From contig UQHV01000012.1 of NCBI GenBank assembly GCA_900540895.1, forward strand, positions 1 through 64,000: a DNA stretch of 64,000 bases, given 5' to 3'. This document shows positions 46,935-54,643 of this stretch, piece after piece (the first letter of the stretch is position 1; each line of letters opens with the position of its first letter). A program made the position numbers and the translations under genes. The notes under the pieces were generated by a model. That model did not search any database and was not told where the DNA came from. It saw nothing but the letters and a program-made list of their open reading frames with translations. This DNA is from an uncultured Collinsella sp. (lineage in GTDB: Bacteria; Actinomycetota; Coriobacteriia; Coriobacteriales; Coriobacteriaceae).

Positions 46935-48182
46935 ATGTCAGAACAACCACTCATTAGCGGAAGAGGCACGTGTTGGAAAGACAAGAGGTCGCCTAACACC
47001 TATCGCTATTATTTTTCACTTGGAATCAAGGATCCTAAGACGGGGCGCTACAAACGATCCCCAACTTATACGGTTCACTGCAAGACTAAAACAGAGGCAA
47101 AGGCTGCAATGCAGGCCAAGCTGGCAGAAATCAACTCTTCTGGCGCGGTCTCTAAAACTAAAAAGCCAACTCTGCTTGCGTCCTACTGCTGGGCCTTTCA
47201 TGAAAATAGGGACACTGAGCTTGCGCCAACGAGCTATGAAAGAGAAGCGTACGATTGCAGGCATATCGAAGACCTATTCGGTGCGTTTCAGACAATTGAG
47301 GGGCTGACTCCCGATCTAATCGAAGAAACATATGCCGAAGCTCGTCGCACGGAAAAATACAAGCCATCGGAGCTTGTGCGGATCAACGCGAAGTTGCGTC
47401 AAATTCTGTCGAATGCAGTCGCGAAGCGGATAATTGACCGAAACCCCTGTGCCACTGTTCATGTTCGCAGACCACGCAACAAAAGAGAATCACTAACAAT
47501 CGACCAAGTTGCCGCCCTATGCACACACCTTCAACACATTGAGCTCACCGCCGAAGCTGTCGGTACGCTAGTACTAGTGTATACGGGTATGCGAAAAGGC
47601 GAGATGCTTGGTCTCGAATGGCGCGATTGGGACCCCGTCAATAAAACTTTGAAAATTGACAGGCAGTACACCAACGACCATGAATTGAGGGCACCAAAGT
47701 CACAAGAAAGCCAACGCAAAATCCCCGTTGGAGAAACCTTGACCGAGCGTCTTCAATCATGGTCAGCCAAACAAAAAAAGTTCCTGGCCTCTTTGGGACT
47801 GCCTCAGACTGGCAGCACACCCATCATTAGCGATATTGCCGTCGAACAGGGAGTCCCTACTGTCTGCCACATGAAGAATTACATCTACAACCATTGGTTT
47901 CGCGATTTCGCAGTTAGCTGCAATCTTGGAATCTATGAGCCGAACGATTCAACTGGTGGAAAACTATATAAGGGAATCTGCCCGCATCAGCTCAGGCATT
48001 GTGTCAGCACTTTTATGCTGGCGAACGGATCAGATATTAGAAGCGTGCAGGGCATTCTTGGCCACGCAGACCCCAATATCACCCTCAAAACGTATACAAG
48101 CCTCGTTCAACAATCAGAAATAAAAGCAGTTAAAGGATACGAAGACTTAATCAACGTCTATATACAGAGAAGCGAGCAATAG
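46935..48182 (+). CDS. int: Tyrosine site-specific integrase
   Basis: A 415-aa phage-type integrase. An N-terminal arm-binding domain (SGRGTCWKDKRS onward, AP2-like) is followed by a SAM-like core-binding region. The catalytic domain has the first arginine in YTGMRKGEMLGLEW, CPHQLRHCVSTFM (HxxR), ILGHADPNITLKTYTSL (the H/GH and the nucleophilic tyrosine, probably the Y of KTYTSL). All five signature residues are present, so it should be active. GGAG lies eight bases before the ATG. It is next to the left att repeat and should recombine at the tRNA-Arg 3' end. Confidence 0.95.
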   Translation: MSEQPLISGRGTCWKDKRSPNTYRYYFSLGIKDPKTGRYKRSPTYTVHCKTKTEAKAAMQAKLAEINSSGAVSKTKKPTLLASYCWAFHENRDTELAPTSYEREAYDCRHIEDLFGAFQTIEGLTPDLIEETYAEARRTEKYKPSELVRINAKLRQILSNAVAKRIIDRNPCATVHVRRPRNKRESLTIDQVAALCTHLQHIELTAEAVGTLVLVYTGMRKGEMLGLEWRDWDPVNKTLKIDRQYTNDHELRAPKSQESQRKIPVGETLTERLQSWSAKQKKFLASLGLPQTGSTPIISDIAVEQGVPTVCHMKNYIYNHWFRDFAVSCNLGIYEPNDSTGGKLYKGICPHQLRHCVSTFMLANGSDIRSVQGILGHADPNITLKTYTSLVQQSEIKAVKGYEDLINVYIQRSEQ

Positions 48183-48259
48183 TTTGTTTTTTATTCATCG
48201 TTTCATCCATAATATTACGGTAATATAATACCGTTTCCGCAGGTAGATGCTTTATTTGA

Positions 48260-48377
48260 TTGACATTTAATGGGTTTTATTACATGCTAAAGCTGTCAGA
48301 TGGCTACGCATGTAGTCATAAAAACCGGCCCCCCAAGTGCTTATGAACCTGGTAAGTCTTACAAGCACAGGGAGGGC
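48260..48377 (+). promoter_or_regulatory. Promoter and structured leader before the excisionase-like gene
   Basis: TTGACA at 48260-48265 is a perfect -35; the -10 is unclear. Two stacked foldbacks follow. GGTTTTATTACATGC pairs with GCATGTAGTCATAAAAACC (bulged, about 48274-48322). GGCCCCCC with AGTGCTT pairs with AAGCAC and GGGAGGGCC (about 48323-48376) around a loop containing GTAAGTCTTAC. No T-run follows, so it is not a simple terminator. It could be a leader RNA or an origin or recombination site. Confidence 0.5.
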
Positions 48378-48400
48378 CCTCATTGAAAGGATAGCTCATC

Positions 48401-48646
48401 ATGGCTACTCCAAAGATTAGCACTCAGGCGTCCACACCGACTTTCCCTACTGGTGCCGTTCAGTGCGATCGGTTGCTCCGCGTTAACGATATCCGCGAAA
48501 TCACTGGCTGGAGCGAAAACACCGCGCGCAAGTTTATGCGTGAATCCGGCAAGCTCATCCAAATCCATCGCTCGAATTACATGCTTGAGAGCTCGTTTTA
48601 CGAGCTTTTCAAGCAGCTTGAAGGTCATACGGCCCACCTTGACTAG
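48401..48646 (+). CDS. xis: Excisionase-like small helix-turn-helix protein
   Basis: An 81-aa protein. LLRVNDIREITGWSENTARKF is a MerR/excisionase-type winged helix, followed by a short C-terminal helix. Such proteins bend DNA at att sites and direct integrase toward excision, or act as small regulators. GAAAGGATAGC precedes the ATG. Its position directly after the integrase supports an Xis role. The next gene starts nine bases after its stop, so they are co-transcribed. Confidence 0.7.
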   Translation: MATPKISTQASTPTFPTGAVQCDRLLRVNDIREITGWSENTARKFMRESGKLIQIHRSNYMLESSFYELFKQLEGHTAHLD

Positions 48647-48655
48647 GTGGTAAAC

Positions 48656-49042
48656 ATGAGCGAGCTGCCGTCGATTTCCGACAAATATCGCGATGATGTT
48701 AATGAGCAACGAAAGATTAAAGGGAAAATGGATAAAGCTAATTTTATTTCAGTGCCCGAGTGGGCGTGCTGCGTCACCACCGTCGCTGCCGAGCGCCTCA
48801 TCCTCGGCCTTGTATGGAAGTTTGGAAAGCCTTCCACAAACAAAAAAGCCATGGGCTTTTACGCAAAAAGCAAATGGATTGAGGAGCATTACCACCTGAG
48901 CAAGAACACGATTTCCCGCGCCCACACCTCTTTGAAGGATAAGAGGTACATTCAAAAAGCGGGTGACGGCAGCTGGATGCTTAATTACGCTGCAATCTAC
49001 CGCGCCGCGATCGAAAACGGCTGGGAGCCTCCGAAATCTTAA
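48656..49042 (+). CDS. Helix-turn-helix protein, replication-initiator-like
   Basis: A 128-aa protein. About residues 20-110 resemble the HTH_36-type domain of plasmid or phage replication and regulatory proteins: ISVPEWACCVTTVAAERLIL, then GFYAKSKWIEEHYHLSKNTI with SRAHTSLKDKRYIQK (recognition helix). It may regulate excision or element replication; no nuclease motif is present. AGGTGG lies about six bases before the ATG at 48656. It is last in a two-gene operon ended by a terminator. Confidence 0.6.
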   Translation: MSELPSISDKYRDDVNEQRKIKGKMDKANFISVPEWACCVTTVAAERLILGLVWKFGKPSTNKKAMGFYAKSKWIEEHYHLSKNTISRAHTSLKDKRYIQKAGDGSWMLNYAAIYRAAIENGWEPPKS

Positions 49043-49503
49043 GCCCACAAACCGACTATCGAGGTCGTGAGAGTCGGCCACCGTCAGGGTGCCCACAAGA
49101 ACATGCCGCGGATGTAAAATAAAACAGGGTCGAACCGAAACAGTTCCCGGACAATTGGCGTCCGGCCAGACACTTCGATTCGACCCTTTTTCATGCCCGC
49201 ACCTAAAACAATCCCATAATCATTCTCGACATCTTTAACGCCATCACTCTCCCGCCACCAACACGTCGTAGGTGCCATTTTCAACGAATCGATGTGGCCG
49301 TCCATTCATGGTCTTTAAGGCACGTGATACCATGAAAACGTGCGGTATTCCTCCAATCGAAAACCTGCGTGAACGCATGACTTGAGACGCCTTTTTAGAA
49401 CTCACCGATCGCAGGACGACTACAAATCAACAGCGGCCGCGTATTTGTTCCCAGCCGTACGGCGTGGCGGAGTCATGCCCATTGTTGATTGGAGTGTCGC
49501 ACG
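49043..49503. terminator. Terminator and otherwise empty region
   Basis: AGGGTCGAA (about 49128-49136) pairs with TTCGACCCT (about 49182-49190) with an inner CCGGAC/GTCCGG stem, followed by TTTTC. This is a plus-strand terminator of the excisionase operon. The remaining 300 bases hold no convincing gene. A TACC/GGTA hairpin occurs near 49329-49353 and the ribosome binding site of the next gene at the right end. Confidence 0.65.
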
Positions 49504-50079
49504 ATGTCAGACGATAGAAAAATCAGGAAGATCTACGGTTACGGCATAAAGTCCGTCCTCGATGAGGCCGCCGAGCGAATCGAGGCGAGGTGGCGGGAGA
49601 AGCTGCTGCGCGAAACCGCCGACCTCAAGACCGAGAATGCACTGCTCAGGGCCCAGCTCGACGAATTCAACCGCAAGCTCGGCGAGGCGAGAGGCCGGAA
49701 TGAAAAGATTGAAGCCGACTGCAATGAGCGGATTGCCTTTATAGAGGAGAAGTTCGAGCTCGATACCGCGAGCCTCGAACTCGAGAACAACGAGCTCCAC
49801 GCCGCGAGCGTCAGGCACCTCGCCGATGCCAGGGAGCTCGACAGACAGGTCGTCCAGCTCCATGCCGAGGCTGAGGCCATGGTCGATGAGATCGAGCGTC
49901 TGCGCGGCGAGCGTGACGCCGCATTGAAAGCCCAAGCCGAGCTGAACGATGCGCTCCTGGCCCAGCGCGACCTGATGGCCGAGGTCGCCGCCCTCAAGGA
50001 CCGCCTCGCCGCCTCCGAGCAGCGTGCAGCCGTGGCTGAGGCCAAAATCGAGGTCATGACCCAGATGAAGGGCAAGTAG
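49504..50079 (+). CDS. Coiled-coil protein of unknown function
   Basis: A 191-aa highly charged protein, predicted almost entirely helical. After a basic N-terminus (MSDDRKIRKIYGYGIKSVLD) heptad-rich sequence runs to the end (ENALLRAQLDEFNRKLGEAR, MVDEIERLRGERDAALKAQA). There are no membrane segments or enzymatic motifs. GGAG precedes the ATG at 49504. A possible role is as a structural or DNA-organising partner in the element, but nothing in the sequence shows which. It is convergent with the phosphoesterase operon. Confidence 0.7.
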   Translation: MSDDRKIRKIYGYGIKSVLDEAAERIEARWREKLLRETADLKTENALLRAQLDEFNRKLGEARGRNEKIEADCNERIAFIEEKFELDTASLELENNELHAASVRHLADARELDRQVVQLHAEAEAMVDEIERLRGERDAALKAQAELNDALLAQRDLMAEVAALKDRLAASEQRAAVAEAKIEVMTQMKGK

Positions 50080-50119
50080 TCTCGCGCCCTTCCTGTCAGG
50101 TGGCTGATTTATAGAAACC

Positions 50120-50148
50120 TTCTAGAGCGCTTCTAGAAGATTTCTAGA
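50120..50148. repeat. Three TTCTAGA heptamers at 11-base spacing
   Basis: TTCTAGA occurs at 50120-50126, 50131-50137 and 50142-50148, one helical turn apart, each a near-palindrome. The sites overlap the last codons and stop of the third phosphoesterase gene and follow the coiled-coil gene. The arrangement resembles phased protein-binding sites. The function is unknown. Confidence 0.6.
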
Positions 50149-50859
50149 ACCGGGCGCAGCATCTTCGATCGGCACGATGTCTCGGTAGACAAGGCGATGC
50201 TTGGCGTCGAGCCATTCGTCACCGTGGTAATGGCCGAAGAACCAGGCGCGGTAGCCGAGCCGCCCGTCGAGCTCGGCAAGGAATCGCTGAAGCCGGTCGC
50301 CTCGATACTCGCGTCCACGCTCGCGACACAGCCCCTCAGCAAGGGCAGTCGGTGCCTCGTGAGTCACAACGTAGTCGACTTTCCAGCCCACGCGGTCGAG
50401 CGAGGAGCGGCAGTGCTCCGTCTCTTCCTCGCTCGGCATCTCCTCGGGCCACCAGTTCCTCCCCTCCCTGCGATACTGTCTGTCGTTGCTCGCGGCACCT
50501 CCCATGGTGAGGACCGTGGTCCCCGCGATGTCGTACACCTCTCCGCGCATCAGGTGCAGCACGCGCGGTCGTGCCTCATGGACGAGCCCGCCGTTCCACT
50601 CCCGCACCGGCAGCTCGGCCAGGGCGTGGTGGTTCTCGTGGTTGCCGTCCACGAAGCACGTGGTCCAGGGCTTCGACTCGAACCAGTCGAGCCAGTATTT
50701 CTCGGCGTTGGATCCATCCCAGACAAAGCCGAAATCGCCAGCTACGATCACCACGTCATCGCACGTCAGGGTCCGGCCCAGCGGCCAATTCTTGAAGGCA
50801 AACCGGCTGGACCCGTACTCGGCCCTGCCGTGCACGTCGCCTGTCACATAGACCGTCAT
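50122..50859 (-). CDS. Metallophosphoesterase, third of the operon
   Basis: A 245-aa calcineurin-like phosphoesterase with a full set of metal ligands: MTVYVTGDVHGR, VIVAGDFGFVWD, CFVDGNHENHH, VVTHEAPTA, and WFFGHYHGDEW. It is clearly paralogous to the gene just upstream (shared GDFGF-WD, MGGA-S-DR-YR, WWPEE, LDRVGWKVD). The ATG at 50859 overlaps the upstream stop by one base (TGATG). No signal peptide. The substrate is unknown; nucleotide, phosphoprotein or nucleic acid are all possible for the fold. Confidence 0.85.
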   Translation of the reverse strand: MTVYVTGDVHGRAEYGSSRFAFKNWPLGRTLTCDDVVIVAGDFGFVWDGSNAEKYWLDWFESKPWTTCFVDGNHENHHALAELPVREWNGGLVHEARPRVLHLMRGEVYDIAGTTVLTMGGAASNDRQYRREGRNWWPEEMPSEEETEHCRSSLDRVGWKVDYVVTHEAPTALAEGLCRERGREYRGDRLQRFLAELDGRLGYRAWFFGHYHGDEWLDAKHRLVYRDIVPIEDAAPGSRNLLEAL

Positions 50860-51584
50860 CAGTACGCACCCCACGGCAGGAGCTTGTCCCCGAGCCTCAC
50901 AATCCGGTCGTACAGCACGGTATGACGTTCGTCCGGGTTGCCGTCTCGGTGAAAATGGCCGTAATACCAGCGCTTGTAGTCCAAGCGGTCCTCGAGCCCG
51001 TCAAGGAATCCGGTCAGCCGGTCCACATCGGGGCGTTCCCAGCCTGGGCCCGGGTAGAGCGTCGGCGAGAGCATGCGCGTGGCGCAGGTATGGGTGATGA
51101 CGCAGTCGACCTTCCAGCCGACCTCGTCGAGCCTTGCCCGCGCGGCATCGAATTCGCGCTCATCCGGGAGCTCCTGAGGCCACCAACTGGAATACGGAAC
51201 GCGGTATTCCCTGTCCACGCTCGTGGCACCGCCCATGGTGAAGACCGTCGAGCCGTCGAGCTCGAAGACCTCGCCGCGCGTCAGACGCCGAATGGACGAT
51301 GTGTCCGACAGGCGCTGCGTCAGCCCGCCATGCCACGGCTCCATGGGGCGCTCCTCCCAGTGGTCGAAGCGCTCGTGGTTGCCGTCGACGAACAGCACCG
51401 TGTAGGGCCGCGACTCCAGCCAGGCGATGTCGGCGCATTCCTCGGCAGAGAAATCCCACGGAAAGCCAAAGTCGCCGGCGACGATGAGATAGTCGTCGCC
51501 GGTAAGACTGTCGCCAAGCTCCCAGTCGCGGAGCTTTTGCATGTCGAGCCCACTGTGGATGTCGCCCGTCACATAGACCGTCAT
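50859..51584 (-). CDS. Metallophosphoesterase, second of the operon
   Basis: A 241-aa paralogue of the downstream gene: MTVYVTGDIHSGLDMQK, LIVAGDFGFPWDFSAEE, LFVDGNHERFDHW, TMGGATSVDREYRV, WWPQELPDE, VDCVITHTCATRM and YGHFHRDGNPDERH. All expected Asp, Asn and His ligands are present, so it should be catalytically competent. AGAGGTGATTCG precedes the ATG, and a four-base ATGA overlap joins it to the first gene. A tandem duplication followed by divergence is the simplest origin of genes two and three. Confidence 0.85.
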   Translation of the reverse strand: MTVYVTGDIHSGLDMQKLRDWELGDSLTGDDYLIVAGDFGFPWDFSAEECADIAWLESRPYTVLFVDGNHERFDHWEERPMEPWHGGLTQRLSDTSSIRRLTRGEVFELDGSTVFTMGGATSVDREYRVPYSSWWPQELPDEREFDAARARLDEVGWKVDCVITHTCATRMLSPTLYPGPGWERPDVDRLTGFLDGLEDRLDYKRWYYGHFHRDGNPDERHTVLYDRIVRLGDKLLPWGAY

Positions 51585-52219
51585 CGAATCACCTCTTCCC
51601 TCTTGTACGCCGCCAGCTCGCGCTCGACCTGCCTGTCGCCGGTCTCGTTGACCCACCAGGGCCATTTCACCCGACCGCACGGCTCGTCGACTCCCGCGAA
51701 CCACTCCCTCAGCTCGTCGAGGCTCACCGGGGCGTGCCCGTTGGCGTCGCAACCGACGTCGTAGCGCAGAAGGCCCTGCTTGCGGTTGAACTCGTTGTAC
51801 GCGCCGCCGCTGGTGTGGATGTGCCCGTGGAGGTGCCACGATCCATGGTTCATGCCCTGCCAGTCGGCCATGGGGTAATGGCTCAGGACGATCTTCTGCC
51901 CGTCGATCTTGAGCACGCAGATCGGCGGCTCCACGGTGAACGCGCCCGCGACCGCCGGCTGGGTCCAGTCCTTGTCGTGGTTTCCCGGGACGAGGTGGAT
52001 GCGCCTGCAGGCGATTCGCTTGCGCAGCCCGTAGGCGTCCTGGGCGGTCATCTTGAATGAGAAATCCCCCAGGATGTAGAGCTCGTCGTCCACGGCGACC
52101 CTGCCGTTGATGTTGTCGACGATGGCGTCGTTCATCTGCCAAATCGTCTCCCACGGGCGGTCGGTGAACTTCAGCACGTTCTCATGCCCGAAGTGGGTGT
52201 CGCTGGTGAACCAGATCAT
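51581..52219 (-). CDS. Metallophosphoesterase, first of the operon
   Basis: A 212-aa phosphoesterase of a different subtype from the next two: MIWFTSDTHFGHENVLKFTD, ILGDFSFKMTAQDA, LVPGNHDKDW, IVLSHYPMADWQG, and HLHGHIHTSGG. The C-terminal tail (VDEPCGRVKWPWWVNETGD) is an extension beyond the fold. AAGGAGACATAAAT precedes the ATG at 52219. It is the first of three overlapping genes; a 41-aa membrane peptide gene lies 266 bases upstream on the same strand. Confidence 0.85.
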   Translation of the reverse strand: MIWFTSDTHFGHENVLKFTDRPWETIWQMNDAIVDNINGRVAVDDELYILGDFSFKMTAQDAYGLRKRIACRRIHLVPGNHDKDWTQPAVAGAFTVEPPICVLKIDGQKIVLSHYPMADWQGMNHGSWHLHGHIHTSGGAYNEFNRKQGLLRYDVGCDANGHAPVSLDELREWFAGVDEPCGRVKWPWWVNETGDRQVERELAAYKREEVIR

Positions 52220-52385
52220 ATTTATGTCTCCTTCTGTCGCTAAAAAACGTTCTCCTTCGAGGTCAGGAGACGTATTTTGAGCGACATGAGGCACATATCC
52301 CTCATGTTCCAAGCTCCAATCTGCCGAATTTGCTCGGATAGAAGTCTAAGGCTTCGATAGCAGGCACAATTTGATTTTTGAATTA

Positions 52386-52415
52386 TGGACGAATTCCTCG
52401 TCAGGAGGGTAAAAT
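52386..52415 (+). promoter_or_regulatory. Candidate promoter of a small antisense RNA
   Basis: TGGACG (52386-52391), an 18-base spacer and TAAAAT (52410-52415) on the plus strand. A start would fall near 52422, just before a strong stem-loop that continues to a terminator at 52508. Confidence 0.5.
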
Positions 52416-52421
52416 AGTGCC

Positions 52422-52508
52422 GACGGCAGCCCAAGTTGTGGTGAGCTGGGCAGAGCCGTTGCTTAGTAGAGTTAGGTCATCGTCTTAGCGACGGTGACCT
52501 TTCTTTTT
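52422..52508 (+). ncRNA. Predicted ~87-nt small RNA, candidate antitoxin
   Basis: Between a plausible promoter and an intrinsic terminator. The 5' part folds as ACGGC (52423-52427) and GCCCA (52429-52433) pairing with TGGGC (52447-52451) and GCCGT (52455-52459). The terminator is GGTCATCGTC pairing with GACGGTGACC (52475-52484 and 52490-52499) with a 5-base loop, then TTTCTTTTT. No open reading frame with a ribosome binding site lies within. The 3' end is antisense to the last eight codons and stop of the membrane peptide on the other strand. Confidence 0.65.
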
Positions 52509-52610
52509 GGGCTTCGGGCCCTGCTTAAGTGCCTTGGAAAGGCCGACAAGGGCCGTGAGGAGCGAGACCATAGCGGTCAGGAGCTTCACGAACTCGGTGA
52601 AATCGGTCAT
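52485..52610 (-). CDS. 41-aa membrane peptide, candidate type I toxin
   Basis: Encodes a short polar N-terminus (MTDFTEFVK), one hydrophobic helix (LLTAMVSLLTALVGL) and a very basic tail (KPKKKGHRR). This size and layout match small membrane toxins of type I systems and holin-like peptides. GGGAGG is eight bases before the ATG at 52610; another ATG at 52616 is too close to that site. A TGATAAAAT -10-like box lies about 60 bases upstream. A plus-strand small RNA overlaps its 3' end. An alternative is a small partner of the phosphoesterase operon downstream. Confidence 0.7.
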   Translation of the reverse strand: MTDFTEFVKLLTAMVSLLTALVGLSKALKQGPKPKKKGHRR

Positions 52611-52798
52611 GGGCATCACCTCCCATCGGATGGAGGGCTCTGCCCGGCACGAGGACTGCCGCCAGCGAGGACGATTTTATCAGAGCGACTGGCTCTCTTC
52701 ATTCAATTCATGCTCCTCACCCTCGCCGAGACTGCGGACGTGGCAGAATCGGCACCGAACGGTAGCGCACCAGGGCACTGACGATGAACTATCCAAAG

Positions 52799-53998
52799 CT
52801 AGCGAGGCGTGTCGCCACGTGAGAAATCGCCACGGTCGACAACGCGATCGTCCATCTGTCGCGACACGGCGCTACCGCTGTGCGCCTGACCGGCGGCGCG
52901 AACGCGATCGTCGCCGGCATCGGGAACGGCGCCGGCGTAACGGTTGCGAATCTCCCTTGCATAACCGCGACGCGCAAGAAGTTCATCGCGTACGGCGGGA
53001 TCTTCGAGCAGGTCTTCGTCACACTTCGGTGCAATGAATTTAGGGAACAGATTGTAGGCGACGCCTTTGCTCGCTTTCGCCTGTTCGACCCACGCCGAAT
53101 ACGCTTTCTTGAGACGTTGGATGTATATCTCGCAGCGCTTCTCATAAGGAAGGGCTCGCTCGGCTTCCCTGACGTTATTTTCGAAAGCCCTCTGCAATGA
53201 CTTCAACGCAAAGCGTCCGTCAAGACGAGTCAGATTGAAGGTACACTTCGGATTGCCGGCCTCTTTGATATCGAGATCCGTCGCGTAGACTCGATTGTTC
53301 TTGATGAAAATGTCTACGCCCCATGAGGCAAGTAGTTTTTTGAACTGCTCCATATTCTTCGGGCGACCTTCATTGATTGCAAGATGGATCAGCTCACGCA
53401 GATTGTTTTTGTAACTGTACTCACCGCGACCGATAATCTCCTTTTCCGTGTCGCGCGGCTGGCGATCGCGAATTATCGAATTCTTCTTTCCTTTTTCAAG
53501 TTGGGCGAGATTCCAGTCCTTATCGAGTTCTCGGACCCATGAGGCGCGTTCGTACTTTCCATGCCGCCCGCCCGTCTCGCAACGTTTGCCGGTCAGCAAA
53601 TCGGTACGGTTGATCGCCATGTGCACTGCGTAGCGTTTTCCCGCTTTATCGCTTTCTTCGTGCAGCGCGAGAATCACTTGTTGATGCGGATAGTGCTTCG
53701 CAAGCCATTGCTCCGCGTAGGCCAAACATGCATCGGGGGTCATCTTGCCTCCGTTGGAGCTGCATTCCTCCGGAAGAAACGCGAGGATCTGATGTAGCAT
53801 GATTACGTTTTTGGCTCCGGCTCTCGACGGTCTGTCGTGATGGAAAACCTTTCTGGTTCTATCCATCTTCGAAAACCAGCGATTGCTCCATTCGATGTTC
53901 CAGCCACCACGCGCAATCGCATCTTTTCCGTTGATGTAAGCACGGACATTTTTCGCATACCGTTCACTCGAAACGCTCTTCTGCTTAATGACGGTCAT
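52799..53998 (-). CDS. mobA: Relaxase/mobilization nuclease (MobA-like)
   Basis: A 399-aa protein with the N-terminal relaxase domain of MOBP-type nickases. MTVIKQKSVSSERYAKNV supplies the candidate nicking tyrosine, and LALHEESDKAGKRYAVHMAIN contains the metal-binding histidines. It cuts oriT and carries the strand to a host conjugation channel. The C-terminal quarter is charged and poorly conserved. The ATG at 53998 follows the reading frame of MobC with a 14-base overlap, so expression is coupled. There is no primase or coupling protein nearby. Confidence 0.88.
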   Translation of the reverse strand: MTVIKQKSVSSERYAKNVRAYINGKDAIARGGWNIEWSNRWFSKMDRTRKVFHHDRPSRAGAKNVIMLHQILAFLPEECSSNGGKMTPDACLAYAEQWLAKHYPHQQVILALHEESDKAGKRYAVHMAINRTDLLTGKRCETGGRHGKYERASWVRELDKDWNLAQLEKGKKNSIIRDRQPRDTEKEIIGRGEYSYKNNLRELIHLAINEGRPKNMEQFKKLLASWGVDIFIKNNRVYATDLDIKEAGNPKCTFNLTRLDGRFALKSLQRAFENNVREAERALPYEKRCEIYIQRLKKAYSAWVEQAKASKGVAYNLFPKFIAPKCDEDLLEDPAVRDELLARRGYAREIRNRYAGAVPDAGDDRVRAAGQAHSGSAVSRQMDDRVVDRGDFSRGDTPR

Positions 53999-54518
53999 TT
54001 TGATCACCGCCGACGAAATAGCGTTTCTCGAGCTCATCGATGAAACGGTCTAGCTTACGCCCAACTTGATAAACCTTTTCAAGAGTTCGGAAAACAGCTT
54101 TCGAATTGTACGCGGGAAGCCCTTGGGCGTTCACAAAATACATGAGCTGATTGAGGTTCGTTCCTTCCTTCAGCAACTCGTGGTAGATCTTGTCGATCGA
54201 CGCCCGATCGACATCGATTTTCTCGACTCTCCCGACAAGAGCGGTGCGACGCATGAAGGCCGACATCGACACGCCGAGTTCAGAGGCGCGATTCCCAATG
54301 GATTTTTTCTCACTTGGAGAAACCCGGATGCGAATCATCTCGGTTCGCTCTTCATCTTCAGCCAGATTAACCCCGCGAGTCACCGCATCGTCGGGACGCA
54401 GGAAATACCTAATCAGTTCGGCCTCAGACATCTGGGCCTTTTTGGAAAACGCAACAAGCGTTTTCTTTTCTTCTTCGCTCAGCGTCGCCTTGACTGTGAA
54501 CGGACGTTTCGTACTCAC
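53985..54518 (-). CDS. mobC: MobC/NikA-like relaxosome accessory protein
   Basis: A 177-aa protein. The central ribbon-helix-helix-like region ERTEMIRIRVSPSEKKSI followed by GNRASELGVSMSAFMRRTAL binds oriT DNA. The C-terminal part with LKEGTNLNQLMYFVNAQG is the bacterial mobilisation (MobC) signature. GAGGAG lies six bases before the GTG start at 54518; a longer GTG start at 54545 lacks a ribosome binding site. It reads away from oriT and overlaps the relaxase gene. Confidence 0.88.
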   Translation of the reverse strand: MSTKRPFTVKATLSEEEKKTLVAFSKKAQMSEAELIRYFLRPDDAVTRGVNLAEDEERTEMIRIRVSPSEKKSIGNRASELGVSMSAFMRRTALVGRVEKIDVDRASIDKIYHELLKEGTNLNQLMYFVNAQGLPAYNSKAVFRTLEKVYQVGRKLDRFIDELEKRYFVGGDQNDRH

Positions 54519-54643
54519 GGGCAGCTCCTCGAAAATGAATCGCACACCGGAGAGGCCTCCGGTGCAAAACCGGCTATTCGATTCGCTTTCCTTTTCGAGT
54601 GCTTAAAAATCGCCGACGCGACTTGAAAACGCCTCGTAAAAAC

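Noticed and set aside
49084..49305. 73-codon minus-strand frame
   Set aside because: It overlaps the terminator hairpin of the excisionase operon and has no ribosome binding site.
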